Source: an uncultured Phascolarctobacterium sp.
GTDB lineage: Bacteria > Bacillota > Negativicutes > Acidaminococcales > Acidaminococcaceae
Assembly (NCBI GenBank): GCA_949295115.1
Contig: CASFJU010000003.1
Span: 1-64,000 of the forward strand
Length of the DNA stretch: 64,000 nucleotides
Direction of reading: 5' to 3'
Shown piece after piece: positions 8,186-18,352 of the stretch. The position numbers and the translations under genes are program-made. The notes below the pieces were generated by a model that did not search any database, was not told the DNA's origin, and saw only the letters and a program-made list of their open reading frames with translations. Within the stretch, counting starts at the first letter, position 1, and each line of letters begins with the position of its first letter.

Positions 8186-9916
8186 ATGGAATTAAAAGCA
8201 GTATCGTCAAGTATAGATGATGTTTTAAGACTTAGAAGGAAATATGTAATTCCAAGATTTCAAAGAGAATTTTCTTGGGACAAAGATGAGTTAATAGAAC
8301 TTTTTGATGATTTAATAGAAAATATAATTGTAAAAGACGGACAAATGTTGGCCAATGATTATTTTGTTGGTTCGTTAGTTCTGGTTGGTGATGATGATGA
8401 TACAACAAAAATAGAAAGATTTGTTGTAGATGGGCAGCAAAGGTTAACAACATTTACAGTAGCTTTTGCGGTTTTAGCACAAAAATTTAAGGATTTAAAC
8501 GAGACGACTTTAAGTGAAATTACTCATTTAAATGTTTTAGGTAAAGATAATGATGGTGTTTCATATGAAAAATTAGTAAATGAAAATCCTAAACCGTTTT
8601 TCCAAAAGAGAATACAAAGTAAAAATATTGATTTTAAAATTAAGCCGACGACTCAAGAGGAGAAAAGATTATTATATGCGTATAATTTTTTTGATAAACA
8701 ATTAAGCAAAGAATCTTTATTAGAGAGCATTAGAGAACACAATTGTTATAAAGGCGAATTGAATTATATAGATGCTTTAAAAGCGTTTAGAGACCAAATT
8801 TTGAAATGCAAAGTTATTTATGTTACTGTAAAATCATTTGATGATGCATATACAATATTTGAAGTTTTAAATGCCAAAGGCAAAGATCTAACTCCTGTTG
8901 ATATAATTAAAAATTCTATTTTTAGCATATTAACCGATCAAGTTCCTATTGATACAGCAGATGAAAAATGGAAATTTGCTAAAAATGAGATAAAAAAATG
9001 TAATTCAGTAGAATATAATACCTTTTATAGACATTATTGGATTTCAAAGTATTGTTTGTCAACGAGTCGCAATTTAGTAAAAAACTTTGAAAAACATATA
9101 AAAAAAGATATCGAAAGTTATTCTAAATTTATAGACGATTTAGCGGATGCTGCCAGTGATTATTCAAAAATAGTCGTTTCTAATGCAAATGATTGGAAAC
9201 AGCCGGAAGAGTTATCAACTTTTACTACATTATCATCATTAAATATTTTTAATGTTACACAAGTAAGAGTATTTCTTTTAGGCTTATTTGATGCCAAGAA
9301 GAGAAATGTAATTACTCATAAAAATTATAGAAAAATTTTAAATTATTTAGAGCATTTTCATTTTATTTTTACTGCAGTATGTTCAAGTAGACCTTCTGGT
9401 TTGGAACGAAGATATTCGTTTTATGCAAGAAAATTAAGGCATTGTAATACTAAAGAAGATAGTGAACGTTGTATTAACGATCTAATTACTGATTTAAGTG
9501 AATCTTTACCTGAATATAATGTATTTGAAAGTGCATTTAAAAATATTGTTTATACATCAATAGAGGAAAAGGATAAAAAGTTAGTTCAGTATATTCTAAA
9601 AAAAATAGAAACTTATTATTCTACTCCTGAACTTAAGCCAAATTCTTTTACTATTGAACATATAATGCCAGAATCAAGTAATAGAACAAAAATAGGAATG
9701 ATAGGCAATTTATTACCATTAGGAGACAAAATAAATAGCAATATTCAAGATAAAGATTTTAAAATAAAGTTAACTAAATATAAAGAATCACAATATGTAA
9801 CTGTGAGAAAATTTATAGAAGAATATCGTGATACAGAAGAATGGACAGAAGAGTTGATTCAAAAAAGAACTATTGATTTAGCTAAAATTTTATATGAAAA
9901 TATTATAGAAGGTTGA
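8186..9916 (+). CDS. DUF262/DUF1524 protein (GmrSD-type modification-dependent nuclease)
   Basis: 576 residues; ATG at 8186 eight bases after AAGGAGG, fourteen bases past the methyltransferase gene, so probably the last gene of that operon. The N-terminal DUF262 ParB/Srx-like domain shows [15 protein letters not shown] (about 24-38) and [10 protein letters not shown] (about 83-92), the NTP-binding/hydrolysis motif of GmrS. The C-terminal DUF1524 HNH-like nuclease has [10 protein letters not shown] and IGNLLPLG. Both halves are in one chain, as in the single-polypeptide GmrSD enzymes that cut glucosylated hydroxymethylcytosine DNA. Full length and apparently intact. The modified base it recognises is not known. 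Confidence 0.87.
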   Translation: MELKAVSSSIDDVLRLRRKYVIPRFQREFSWDKDELIELFDDLIENIIVKDGQMLANDYFVGSLVLVGDDDDTTKIERFVVDGQQRLTTFTVAFAVLAQKFKDLNETTLSEITHLNVLGKDNDGVSYEKLVNENPKPFFQKRIQSKNIDFKIKPTTQEEKRLLYAYNFFDKQLSKESLLESIREHNCYKGELNYIDALKAFRDQILKCKVIYVTVKSFDDAYTIFEVLNAKGKDLTPVDIIKNSIFSILTDQVPIDTADEKWKFAKNEIKKCNSVEYNTFYRHYWISKYCLSTSRNLVKNFEKHIKKDIESYSKFIDDLADAASDYSKIVVSNANDWKQPEELSTFTTLSSLNIFNVTQVRVFLLGLFDAKKRNVITHKNYRKILNYLEHFHFIFTAVCSSRPSGLERRYSFYARKLRHCNTKEDSERCINDLITDLSESLPEYNVFESAFKNIVYTSIEEKDKKLVQYILKKIETYYSTPELKPNSFTIEHIMPESSNRTKIGMIGNLLPLGDKINSNIQDKDFKIKLTKYKESQYVTVRKFIEEYRDTEEWTEELIQKRTIDLAKILYENIIEG

Positions 9917-9936
9917 ATTTCAAAGGAGGCAACCCC

Positions 9937-10257
9937 ATGATTGTTACGACTACACAAAATGTTGAAGGCAGGCAGATTGCCGAGTATAAGGGCATTGTTT
10001 TTGGTGAAGTGGTGTCCGGCGTAAATTTTGTTAAGGATATGTTTTCGAGCATAACCGATATTTTTGGCGGGCGCAGCAGCACTTATGAAAACGAGCTTGA
10101 AGAAGCACGCCAAAAAGCCATTGAAGAAATGTGCGGACGTGCCGAAAGATTAGGCGCTGACGCCGTTGTCGGTGTCGATGTTGATTACGAAGTTTTGGGC
10201 AAGGAAAACGGTATGCTTATGGTCAGCGTAAGCGGCACGGCAGTAAAATTAAAATAA
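9937..10257 (+). CDS. YbjQ/UPF0145 family protein
   Basis: 106 residues; ATG at 9937 preceded by AAGGAGG. The YbjQ-like (heavy-metal-binding domain, DUF74) signature is visible: early [21 protein letters not shown], then [29 protein letters not shown]. The family forms pentameric rings of unknown role. Base composition is closer to the housekeeping genes than to the AT-rich neighbours, so it may be an older resident now within the island. Twenty bases after the DUF262 gene; read-through transcription is possible. Confidence 0.85.
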   Translation: MIVTTTQNVEGRQIAEYKGIVFGEVVSGVNFVKDMFSSITDIFGGRSSTYENELEEARQKAIEEMCGRAERLGADAVVGVDVDYEVLGKENGMLMVSVSGTAVKLK

Positions 10258-10264
10258 TATGGTA

Positions 10265-10290
10265 AAAGGCAGCCTTCAGGGCTGCCTTTT
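10265..10290 (+). terminator. Intrinsic terminator after the ybjQ-like gene
   Basis: AAAGGCAGCC, a TTCA loop and GGGCTGCCTTTTT form a compact GC stem with a T-tail. Between here and the helicase start (10434) nothing else was recognised. Confidence 0.88.
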
Positions 10291-10433
10291 TGTGTGCAAA
10301 CTAAAATCAGGGAACTTTTGCGCAAAAAAATTAACAATTTGTTCCATAAAGTGAACTTGTATAAAAGTTTGTTGCTAATAAAACTGGCTTTGTGATAAGA
10401 TTATTTTATAAAACATATTTAATGAGGTTTATT

Positions 10434-13400
10434 ATGAAAACAGGATTATACGAGCAGCCAATCAATAAAAAACTTGATAAAGAGTTAAAAGAACTAACAG
10501 ATAATTTTGCTGTCGAAAAAGAGCAAATCGACGATGAGGAAGCTGCGGGTATTTTATCTAAATATGTTAAAAACGTTGTTGAACAAAGCCTGCGTAACAT
10601 TAGTGATAGCGGAAACGATTTGAACGAACAGCTTGCACTTGTTAACAAAGTAATTAATGCTATTCAAGCAGAAACTAATACAGATATAGCTGAACTGGCA
10701 CTTGCTAATGATGAACAACTGTTGTCGGTAATATATAAGACGAATACTGCGCAAGCAGTTAACCAAAATATTAAAACAATTCGTCCGGTAACATCAATAG
10801 CTCAAAGCTCACTTTTTACTGGTGCTGTGCACGAACCGCAAATGTTTAGCGAGCTGAAAAAAGAAATTTTTTCATGCGATAGCATTGATATGTTGGTTTC
10901 GTTTATAAAATGGAGCGGGTTACGCCTTTTGATTGATGCGTTGAGGGAGTTTACCGATAAAGGTGGTAAATTACGCGTAATTACAACTTCTTATATGGGC
11001 GCAACAGACATTAAAGCTATTAACGAGCTTGCTAAATTGCAAAATACCGAGATTAAAGTTTCTTACGATACGAAACGGACGCGCCTGCATGCAAAAGCCT
11101 ACATTTTTTACCGTGAAACAGGTTTTACTACTGCTTATGTAGGTTCTTCCAATCTTTCTAATGTTGCAATATCCAGTGGTCTGGAATGGAATTTAAAAAT
11201 TTCCAAGCAGGACCAACCAGAGGTTTTGCAAAAGATTGCAGCGACTTTTGATAGTTATTGGAATTCTAACGAGTTTGAATTTTATGATGTAGAGCAAGAG
11301 CCGCGTTTGGCGAAAGCCTTAAAACTGGAGCGCACGCATACTGAAGACACTAACTTTTTTGCATTTGACATCAACCCTTACCCGTACCAACAGGAAATTT
11401 TGGATAAGTTAGAGGCGGAGCGTACTATTCGCCAAAATTTTAAAAATTTAATTGTGGCGGCTACGGGTACAGGTAAAACAATTATCGCTGCGCTGGATTA
11501 TAAAAGGCAATGTGTAAATAATCGCAAGCCACGTTTACTTTTTGTAGCGCATCGTGAAGAAATTTTAAAACAAAGTTTAAATACTTTTAGAGTTGTTTTA
11601 AAAGACGCTAATTTTGGAGATTTATTTGTTGGTAATCACGTGCCGTCAAGTTTAGATCATTTATTTATATCGGTACAAACCTTTGACGCTAAAAATTTGA
11701 CAACGCAGATAACGCCAGATTTTTATGATTATATAATCATCGACGAAGTTCATCACGCACCGGCGGATACTTATAAAAACATTTTAGAGCATTTTAAACC
11801 GAAGATTTTATTAGGTTTAACGGCAACGCCAGAACGTATGGACGGCAGAAGCATTTTGCCGTATTTTAATAATAAAATAACAGCAGAAATCCGCTTGCCG
11901 GAAGCGATTGAGCGTAAATTGTTATGTCCGTTTCAGTATTTTGGTGTGACGGATAATGTTGATTTAAGTAATTTGCGTTGGGAGCAAGGCGGTTACAATA
12001 AGGATGAGCTTTCTAAAATTTATACAATATCAACATTGTATGCTAAAAGTCGCGCAGATTTAATAGTTAGATCGGTTTTTAAATATGTTACCGATATCGA
12101 CGATGTTAAAGGCTTGGGCTTTTGCGTAGCTAAAGAACATGCTCACTTTATGGCTGATTATTTTAATGAGAGCAATATTCCGTCACTTTGTTTAACTGGC
12201 GATAGCCCCAAAGAAGAACGCGAAAGTGCTAAAAATAAATTGCTTAACGGTGAGTTGCGTTTTATTTTTGTAGTTGACCTTTATAATGAAGGTGTCGATA
12301 TTCAAGAAGTTAACACAATTTTATTTTTGCGTCCGACGGAATCACTTACAATTTTTTTGCAGCAACTTGGGCGTGGTTTGCGTTTGGCAGAAGGCAAAGA
12401 ATGTCTGACTGTTTTAGATTTTATCGGGCAAGCCAACAAGAAATACGATTTTGAAATTAAGTTTAAAGCCTTGCTTGCTAATACTGAAAGAAATATCGGC
12501 GTTGAAATAAAAAACGGTTTTCTATCTGCCCCGAAGGGCTGTTATATACAGCTTGAGAAAAAGGCGCAGGAATATGTGCTGAACAATATTAAAGCAGGTT
12601 TTGACCGCAGAGATGGTTTGGTGGCGCGTATTGCCAGCTTTACAGAAGATACTGGCAAAGAGCTAACTTTAACAAATTTTGCAGAGCATTATGAACTTAA
12701 TTTGCAAAGCATTTATAAAAAAGGTTTTGCTTTTGCACGCTTATGCGTGATGGCTGGGGAGCGTTTTGATTTTAATGAGACGTTAGAAACAGATAAATTT
12801 GTTAAAGCTTTAGGGCGTGTGGCGTTAATTGATTCACGTCGTTTAATAGAGTTTTTGACTAATACCTTTGCTAATTTGGATAGCATTAATTTTGATGATT
12901 TAACGCCGTTAGAAAAACGTATGCTGCGTATGTTTCAGTATACTATTTGGCAAGCTGATTATGACGCTTGCGGTTTTACAAATCCGTTAGACGGTTTGCG
13001 AGAAATTAAAAGCAGCCCAGTTTTATTTGCCGAACTGCTTGAAGTTTTAAATTATAACTATAACAAAATTGATTTTATTGATAAAGCTGTAAACATCGGC
13101 TTTGATTGTCCGATTGATTTGTATTGCAGTTATTCGCGCGACCAGATTTTTGCTGCGCTTGATGTTAACAACCCGCTTGCAATCCGCGAAGGCGTAAAAT
13201 TTGTAGCAGATAAAAATTTGGATGTACTTTTAAACACGCTTAATAAATCAAGCAAGTATTATTCGCCAACGACGATGTATAATGATTATTCTATTAACGA
13301 ATGGTTGTTCCATTGGCAGACTCAAAGCACGACAAGTGCAAGTTCCCGAACAGGTCAGCGATATATTCATCACAAAGAGATGGGCACAAAGGTTTTGTTG

Positions 13401-13570
13401 TTTGTGCGTGAGAACAAGCAGGACATGTTTGGCAACGCAGCAACATATACTTTTTAGGCACGGCAAATTATGTTAGCCATGATGGCACAAATCCAATGAA
13501 CATAATTTGGAAATTAGATAACCCGATACCTGCAAAATTCTTAAAGAAAACTAATAAACTTGTCATCTAA
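10434..13570 (+). pseudogene. PLD-nuclease/superfamily II helicase (DUF3427 type), frameshifted near its end
   Basis: ATG at 10434 (MKTGLYEQPINKK) seven bases after GAGG. The open frame gives about 1007 residues and stops at 13455-13457; the next 113 bases encode the missing tail in the -1 frame (FLGTANYVSHDGTNPMNIIW to LKKTNKLVI), ending at TAA 13570. One extra T in the T5 run at 13451-13455 restores the frame. Order of domains: phospholipase D-like nuclease with RLHAKAYIF (H-x-K, about 219) and GSSNLSN; SF2 helicase with Walker A ATGTGKT (about 345), DEVHHAP (about 435), LTATPER (about 460) and QQLGRGLR (about 645); then DUF3427. Such fusions are common in defence islands. Loss of 38 C-terminal residues may or may not inactivate it. 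Confidence 0.85.
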
Positions 13571-13573
13571 TAC

Positions 13574-13606
13574 AAAACGCTCCCTTCATAACCAGGGAGC
13601 GTTTTA
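13574..13606. terminator. Bidirectional terminator between helicase and TSCPD gene
   Basis: AAAACGCTCCC and GGGAGCGTTTT flank a short loop; A- and T-tracts on both sides suit both convergent genes. Confidence 0.88.
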
Positions 13607-13628
13607 ATTTATACTGCACTGTTCAGTT

Positions 13629-13871
13629 TTATTCCCCAATCGCTTGTTCCAGCGCTCTGGCGAGCTGGTCGGGGCAGCTGGTAGGTTTGTGCCCGCAGGT
13701 TACGCCTTTCAGGCGGCGGATTACTTCCTGCGCGGGCATGCCCTGCACCAAAAGTTCAATGCCGCGGGTGTTGCCGGGGCAGCCGTTAATAAATTTTACC
13801 TGCCTGACGATGCCGTCTTCAACTTCCACGTCGATAGCGGTGGAGCAAGTTCCGTGCGTTTTATATAACAA
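13629..13871 (-). CDS. TSCPD domain protein (TIGR03905 type)
   Basis: 80 residues, single domain: MLYKTHGTCST, FINGCPGNTRGI, GVTCGHKPTSCPDQLARAL. The TSCPD motif that names the domain is present, and four cysteines suggest metal binding. The domain also occurs at the C-terminus of adenosylcobalamin-dependent ribonucleotide reductases; the free-standing form has no established function. AAGGAGG precedes the ATG. Confidence 0.88.
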   Translation of the reverse strand: MLYKTHGTCSTAIDVEVEDGIVRQVKFINGCPGNTRGIELLVQGMPAQEVIRRLKGVTCGHKPTSCPDQLARALEQAIGE

Positions 13872-13903
13872 AGTGCTTCCTCCTTAAAATTTACTGCCCT
13901 TTG

Positions 13904-13932
13904 ATTATACCGCAAAATGCGGCGTGCGCCAA
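13904..13932 (-). promoter_or_regulatory. Promoter for the TSCPD gene
   Basis: On the minus strand TTGGCG (complement of 13927-13932), 17-base spacer, TATAAT (complement of 13904-13909), about 35 bases upstream of the start codon. Confidence 0.6.
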
Positions 13933-14063
13933 GTACATCCGCGCGGGCGCGCTGTTTTTGCATAAAGTTCACTTTTAGGGGCAGGATTTTACAGGTAAAA
14001 AGTGAAATAAAACAAATATGGATTAGTTTGCGCCAACCGGCGTGATGAGTTAAAGGAGCTTAT

Positions 14064-14435
14064 ATGATTATCGGTATTGGCTGCGATTTGGCAGAGGTAA
14101 ACCGCATACAAAAGGCGCTGGGGCAGGCAGGTTTTGCGGCGCGCGTTTTTACACAGTGCGAGCAGGATTATTGCAACAGCCGCGGCGTGCAGTCGGCGCA
14201 AAGTTATGCTGCCCGTTTTGCTGCAAAGGAGGCTTTTTTAAAGGCTATCGGCACGGGGCTGCGCGGCGGGCGCCTGACGGAGATTGAAGTTATTAACGAC
14301 GATATGGGCAGGCCGCAGCTTGCCCTGCATGGTTATTTTAAGGATTTTGCCGCCGGGCTTGGCGCGGAGCGTGTGCATTTAACGCTTAGCCACACGAAGG
14401 AGCTGGCAATGGCGCAGGTTATTTTGGAGGGATAG
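14064..14435 (+). CDS. acpS: Holo-[acyl-carrier-protein] synthase
   Basis: 123 residues; ATG at 14064 after AAAGGAG. Transfers 4'-phosphopantetheine from CoA to a serine of acyl carrier protein. GIGCDLAEVNRI (Mg-binding Asp near residue 8) and ARFAAKEAFLKAIGTG (catalytic Glu/Lys near 55-60) are intact, as is LSHTKELAMA. First gene of a plus-strand cluster with nnr two bases after its stop. Upstream, TTCACTTTT (about 13968-13976) and AAAAAGTGAA (about 13997) form an imperfect inverted repeat that could be an operator; not assigned. Confidence 0.95.
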   Translation: MIIGIGCDLAEVNRIQKALGQAGFAARVFTQCEQDYCNSRGVQSAQSYAARFAAKEAFLKAIGTGLRGGRLTEIEVINDDMGRPQLALHGYFKDFAAGLGAERVHLTLSHTKELAMAQVILEG

Positions 14436-14437
14436 TA

Positions 14438-15994
14438 ATGAAGCTTGTTTACGCGCGTGAAATGGGCGCGCTGGATAAAAAGGCGGCGGAGGAGTTTTAC
14501 CTGCCGACAGCCGTACTGATGGAAAACGCCGGGCGCGCGGTGGCGGAGGCTGCCGCAGAGCTTTTGGACGGCGACGTTTACGCCAAAAGCGTGGTAATTT
14601 TTGCCGGTAAGGGCAACAACGGCGGCGACGGTTTGGTGGCTGCGCGCTGGCTCAGTGCCGAAGGGGCGCGGGTTAAAATCTTTTTAGCAACGCCTGTGGC
14701 GGATTTTACGGGCGCAGCGGCTATGCAGCTTAAAATTTGCGCTAAAAGCGGACTGGCAATAAACTTGCTGAACGATGAAACGGACTGGCATGTGGCGGAA
14801 ATTGCCGCCGCTCATGCGGATTTACTGATTGACGCGCTTTTGGGCACGGGCTTTAAGGGCGAACTGACCGGCAGTTACAAACGCGCCTGCGAACTGATGA
14901 ACGGCGCGCGTGCCGATGTGTTGGCGGTGGATGTGCCGAGCGGCGCGGAAGCGGACACCGGGCTTGCGGATGAAAGTGCAGTGCAGGCAGCGGCTACTGT
15001 GACTATGCAGCTGCCGAAGGTGGGGCTTTATCTGTACCCCGCTGCTGAACTTGCAGGCAAGCTGATTGTTGCGCCTATCGGTATGCCGGAGGCGCTGACG
15101 GAACAGGCGGAGGGCAGCAAGTACCTTTTGGACAGCGGAATTGTACGTGACTTTTTGCCCATCCGCAGCGGCAACTGCCACAAGGGCGAAGCCGGGCGCG
15201 TGATGGTAACGGCGGGTTCGCCGGGTTACACCGGTGCAGCGGCGCTGTGTGCCAATGCTGCCGTTAAGGCGGGCGCGGGGCTGGTAAGCTTGTACACGCC
15301 GCTGTGTTCGCGTGAGGTTTTGGCCGTTAAGCTGACGGAAGTTATGGTTAAAGGTTTGATTGAGCGCATGCCGGGTGTTTTGGGCGGCGGCGCTGCCAAT
15401 GAAGTGCTGGACGCTGCGGGTAAGGCAGACGTACTGGCAATCGGGCCGGGGCTGGGAACGAGCGAAGCAACCGGCGAAGTGATTATGAATATTCTGCAAG
15501 GCTATGAGGGCACGGCGGTTATCGACGCCGACGCGCTGACTGCTTTAAGCCGCAGCGTTGACGTGCTGCCGCAGCTTAAATGCACTAAAATTTTGACGCC
15601 CCACCCGGGTGAGATGGCGCGTTTGTGCGGCTTAACCGCGGACGAAGTTGATGTGCGCCGCGTGGAGCTGGCAGAAAAATATGCCAAAGAATGGAACTGC
15701 GTGCTGGTGCTGAAAGGCGCGCCGACGGTTATCGGCTGCCCGGACGGTACGGTTTACGTTAACACCACGGGCACCAGCGCTATGGCGACGGGCGGCTGCG
15801 GAGATGTGCTGACGGGCATTATTGCGGGGCTGTGCGCACAGGGTGTGGAAGCGGAAGCTGCCGCTGTCTGCGGCGTTTATCTGCACGGGCTGGCGGGCGA
15901 GCTTGCCGCCGACGGCTGTATCGGCCTTGCGGCCGGTGAACTTGCGGCTTTACTGCCGGAAGCACGCCGCATGGTGGAAAACGGCGAAATTTAA
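14438..15994 (+). CDS. nnr: Bifunctional NAD(P)H-hydrate epimerase / ADP-dependent dehydratase
   Basis: 518 residues, the normal size for the fused enzyme. It repairs hydrated NAD(P)H. N-terminal epimerase (YjeF_N, about 1-215): PTAVLMENAGRAVAE, FAGKGNNGGDGLVAARWL, DALLGTGFKG. C-terminal kinase-fold dehydratase (about 230-515): GSPGYTGAAALCANAAVKAGAGLV, AIGPGLGTS, VIDADALTAL, LTPHPGEMARL, and TGGCGDVLTGIIAGL with the catalytic Asp. GGAGG precedes the ATG. The acpS-nnr order is common in Firmicutes. Confidence 0.95.
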   Translation: MKLVYAREMGALDKKAAEEFYLPTAVLMENAGRAVAEAAAELLDGDVYAKSVVIFAGKGNNGGDGLVAARWLSAEGARVKIFLATPVADFTGAAAMQLKICAKSGLAINLLNDETDWHVAEIAAAHADLLIDALLGTGFKGELTGSYKRACELMNGARADVLAVDVPSGAEADTGLADESAVQAAATVTMQLPKVGLYLYPAAELAGKLIVAPIGMPEALTEQAEGSKYLLDSGIVRDFLPIRSGNCHKGEAGRVMVTAGSPGYTGAAALCANAAVKAGAGLVSLYTPLCSREVLAVKLTEVMVKGLIERMPGVLGGGAANEVLDAAGKADVLAIGPGLGTSEATGEVIMNILQGYEGTAVIDADALTALSRSVDVLPQLKCTKILTPHPGEMARLCGLTADEVDVRRVELAEKYAKEWNCVLVLKGAPTVIGCPDGTVYVNTTGTSAMATGGCGDVLTGIIAGLCAQGVEAEAAAVCGVYLHGLAGELAADGCIGLAAGELAALLPEARRMVENGEI

Positions 15995-16089
15995 GTGAAA
16001 TCTGCCGCGGGCAGGCTGTAATTTATTTACATAACTTTGTAAACATGATAAAATTATTTAGTTAAATTGCGACAAAGGAGTGACGGGGC

Positions 16090-17271
16090 TTGCACAAAAA
16101 AATAATTTGCTGCCTTATGTTTGTAATAAGTATTTTTGCCACCGTCAGCGCGTACGCGGCCGAGGTTACGGACGTGCGCTGGGGGCTTGACAGGTATAAC
16201 GTGCTTCGCCTCGTTGTGGACTTGGATTCTGCGCCTGGCTATAATGTCAGCTTTCAGGGGCAGACGATGCTGGTAACGCTTAATGCCGATTTAAACAGCA
16301 AGGTTGCGCGCAGTTTTAAAATGCGCAGCACGCTTGCGCCGACGATGACGGTTACAACCAGCCCCGGCAAAACGGTGCTGAAACTGCCGCTGACGCGCAC
16401 AATCGGCACGCAGGATTATAAAGCCTTTACCTTAAAGAACGACCCTGTAACCAAACGCCCGAACCGTTTGGTTGTGGATATTACGGCGGATAAAACCGCA
16501 ACGCCGAGCGTGGTAATACCTAAAGCCACACCTGCCAAAACCGAAGCAGCCAAATCGGCGGTAACCGCGCCGAAAGCAACTGAGCCTAAAGCGTCTGCAC
16601 CCAAGGCTACCGTGCCGAAGGTGACAACTCCGAAAAAGACGGAGGAGAAAAAAGAAGAAAAGAAAGTTACCAAGTCCAGGAGCAGCTATAAAACAAGCGG
16701 CGGCCTGAAGGGCAAAAAAATTACCCTTGACGCCGGCCACGGCGGCAGCGACCCGGGCGCTATCGGCGCAAGCGGCACGCGCGAGAAGGACGTAACTTTA
16801 AAAATTACCAAAAAAGTGCAGGAGCTGCTGAAGAAAAAAGGCGCGAAGGTAAGCATGACCCGCACCGGCGATAAGGACGTTTACGGGCCTAACGCCAGCG
16901 ACGTGCAGGAATTGCAGGCGCGCGTGGATGTGGCGGAGGATAACGACGCCGACGCATTTATCAGCATCCACATCAACTCTTCTACCAATAAAAACGTGGG
17001 CGGCTTCTCGTCCTACTATTACCCCAAAACCAGCAACGACGCCCGTCTGGCACAGGCCGTGCAGGACAGGCTGGTTAAAAACTTCGGGCTGGATGACCTT
17101 GGCATCCGCAAGGCGAACTTTTACGTTAACAAACGCTGCACCATGCCTTCCACATTGCTGGAGCTGGCGTTTATCTCCAACCCCAAGGAAGAAAAGCTGA
17201 TGAAAAGCAACTGGTACATCAACAAGCTGGCAAAATCCATTGCCGACGGCATTGAAGATTATTTTGATTGA
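16090..17271 (+). CDS. N-acetylmuramoyl-L-alanine amidase with AMIN domain
   Basis: 393 residues. TTG start at 16090 with AAGGAG ten bases before; no ATG fits. Signal peptide (MHKKIICCLMFVISIFA, cleavage near AYAA), AMIN targeting domain (about 27-135), an Ala/Lys/Pro/Thr-rich linker (about 140-200), then the Amidase_3 zinc amidase: LDAGHGGSDPGAIG (Zn His), SIHINSS (Zn His), LLELAFISNPKEE (catalytic Glu). It cuts the lactyl-amide bond in peptidoglycan, acting outside the inner membrane, typically at division. The GerMN gene follows 14 bases after, so the two are co-transcribed. Confidence 0.93.
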   Translation: MHKKIICCLMFVISIFATVSAYAAEVTDVRWGLDRYNVLRLVVDLDSAPGYNVSFQGQTMLVTLNADLNSKVARSFKMRSTLAPTMTVTTSPGKTVLKLPLTRTIGTQDYKAFTLKNDPVTKRPNRLVVDITADKTATPSVVIPKATPAKTEAAKSAVTAPKATEPKASAPKATVPKVTTPKKTEEKKEEKKVTKSRSSYKTSGGLKGKKITLDAGHGGSDPGAIGASGTREKDVTLKITKKVQELLKKKGAKVSMTRTGDKDVYGPNASDVQELQARVDVAEDNDADAFISIHINSSTNKNVGGFSSYYYPKTSNDARLAQAVQDRLVKNFGLDDLGIRKANFYVNKRCTMPSTLLELAFISNPKEEKLMKSNWYINKLAKSIADGIEDYFD

Positions 17272-17285
17272 CGGAGGGTACTGAT

Positions 17286-17819
17286 ATGCTGAAAAAATTT
17301 TTTGCGGTACTCTGCGTAGTACTGATGACTTTGCTGACGGCAGCCTGCACGCAGGAAAACAATCAGGTTGTGCCGGATAAACCTGCGGTAACGCAGACGG
17401 AAAAGCACACGGTAACTGTTTACCGCCTGCCTGCGGACGGGACGGAAATGCTGTATGCCGAAAAGGTGACTGTTGAAGGCGACAGCAACGAGCAGCCGCT
17501 TTTGGCGCTGGAGGCTTTGATAAACACCAAACCGCAGGATGAAAAGCTGGTTAACGCCTTTCCGCAGGGCTTAAAAATCCTCAGCCTTACGGTGGATAAA
17601 GGCGTGGCGGTTGTGGATTTAAGCAAGGAGATTTACAACATCGAAGCCGGTTCTTACACCGAAATGATGCTGACTCAGGCTATGACCAACACGCTGACGG
17701 AGTTCCCGAACATCAAGGAGGTAACCTTTTTGATTGAGGGCAAAAAGGAAGCCAGCATAAAAGGGCATATTGATTTGTTGGACGCCTTTGAGCGCGATAC
17801 GACTATGATAGCAAAATAA
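17286..17819 (+). CDS. GerMN domain lipoprotein
   Basis: 177 residues; ATG at 17286, GGAGG upstream. Lipoprotein signal peptide MLKKFFAVLCVVLMTLLTAAC, with lipobox LTAAC and Cys near residue 20. The mature part is one GerMN domain (HTVTVYRLPADG, VDKGVAVVDLSKE, VTFLIEGKKEASIKGHIDL). GerM functions in sporulation and germination in Bacillus, but the domain is also found in non-sporulating Firmicutes beside amidases, where it probably binds peptidoglycan. The AMIN amidase upstream supports a cell-wall role. Confidence 0.9.
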   Translation: MLKKFFAVLCVVLMTLLTAACTQENNQVVPDKPAVTQTEKHTVTVYRLPADGTEMLYAEKVTVEGDSNEQPLLALEALINTKPQDEKLVNAFPQGLKILSLTVDKGVAVVDLSKEIYNIEAGSYTEMMLTQAMTNTLTEFPNIKEVTFLIEGKKEASIKGHIDLLDAFERDTTMIAK

Positions 17820-17821
17820 CA

Positions 17822-17856
17822 AGGGCAGTACCGGCAGGTTCCGGTACTGCTTTTTG
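17822..17856 (+). terminator. Intrinsic terminator after the GerMN gene
   Basis: GGCAGTACCGG pairs with CCGGTACTGC around CAGGTT, followed by TTTTT. Confidence 0.88.
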
Positions 17857-17878
17857 GCATTACATGGAAGGGATTTTT

Positions 17879-18352
17879 ATGATGGAAATTTATTGCAGTG
17901 ACAGTGCGGCAACCGAAGCACTGGGGCAGCTTTTGGGCAGCCTTGCGGCTGACGGCGACGTTTACTGCCTGACGGGCGGCCTTGGCGCGGGCAAAACTTT
18001 GTTAAGCCGCGGCATTGCTGCCGGACTGGGCGCGGACGTGGCGGAAGTAAACAGCCCCACCTTTGCCATTATGAATGTGTACGGCGGCAGGCTGGAAATG
18101 CGCCACTTTGATTTGTACCGCATAAAGGACGCGGACGAGCTGTACAACACAGGCTTTGGCGAATACTGCGGCGGCGACGGCATCACCGTTGTCGAATGGG
18201 GCGAGCTTTTTATTGACGAGCTGCCGGAGGAATATCTGCATATTACGATAGAGATTGCGGGCGCGGGGCGTAAGGTTATTTTTAATCCGCACGGGGCGCG
18301 CTACGAAAAACTTTGCAAGGAAGTGGAAGAACATGCTGGTACTGGCAATTGA
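17879..18352 (+). CDS. tsaE: tRNA t6A biosynthesis ATPase TsaE
   Basis: 157 residues; the ATG at 17879 (next codon also ATG) lies six bases after GGAAGGGA, better than the ATG at 17864. Walker A GGLGAGKTLLSRG, switch region SPTFAIMNVY, and HFDLYRIKDADEL followed by VVEWGE are diagnostic. TsaE is the ATPase that resets the TsaBD complex making N6-threonylcarbamoyladenosine on ANN-decoding tRNAs. It overlaps tsaB by 20 bp. Confidence 0.95.
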   Translation: MMEIYCSDSAATEALGQLLGSLAADGDVYCLTGGLGAGKTLLSRGIAAGLGADVAEVNSPTFAIMNVYGGRLEMRHFDLYRIKDADELYNTGFGEYCGGDGITVVEWGELFIDELPEEYLHITIEIAGAGRKVIFNPHGARYEKLCKEVEEHAGTGN

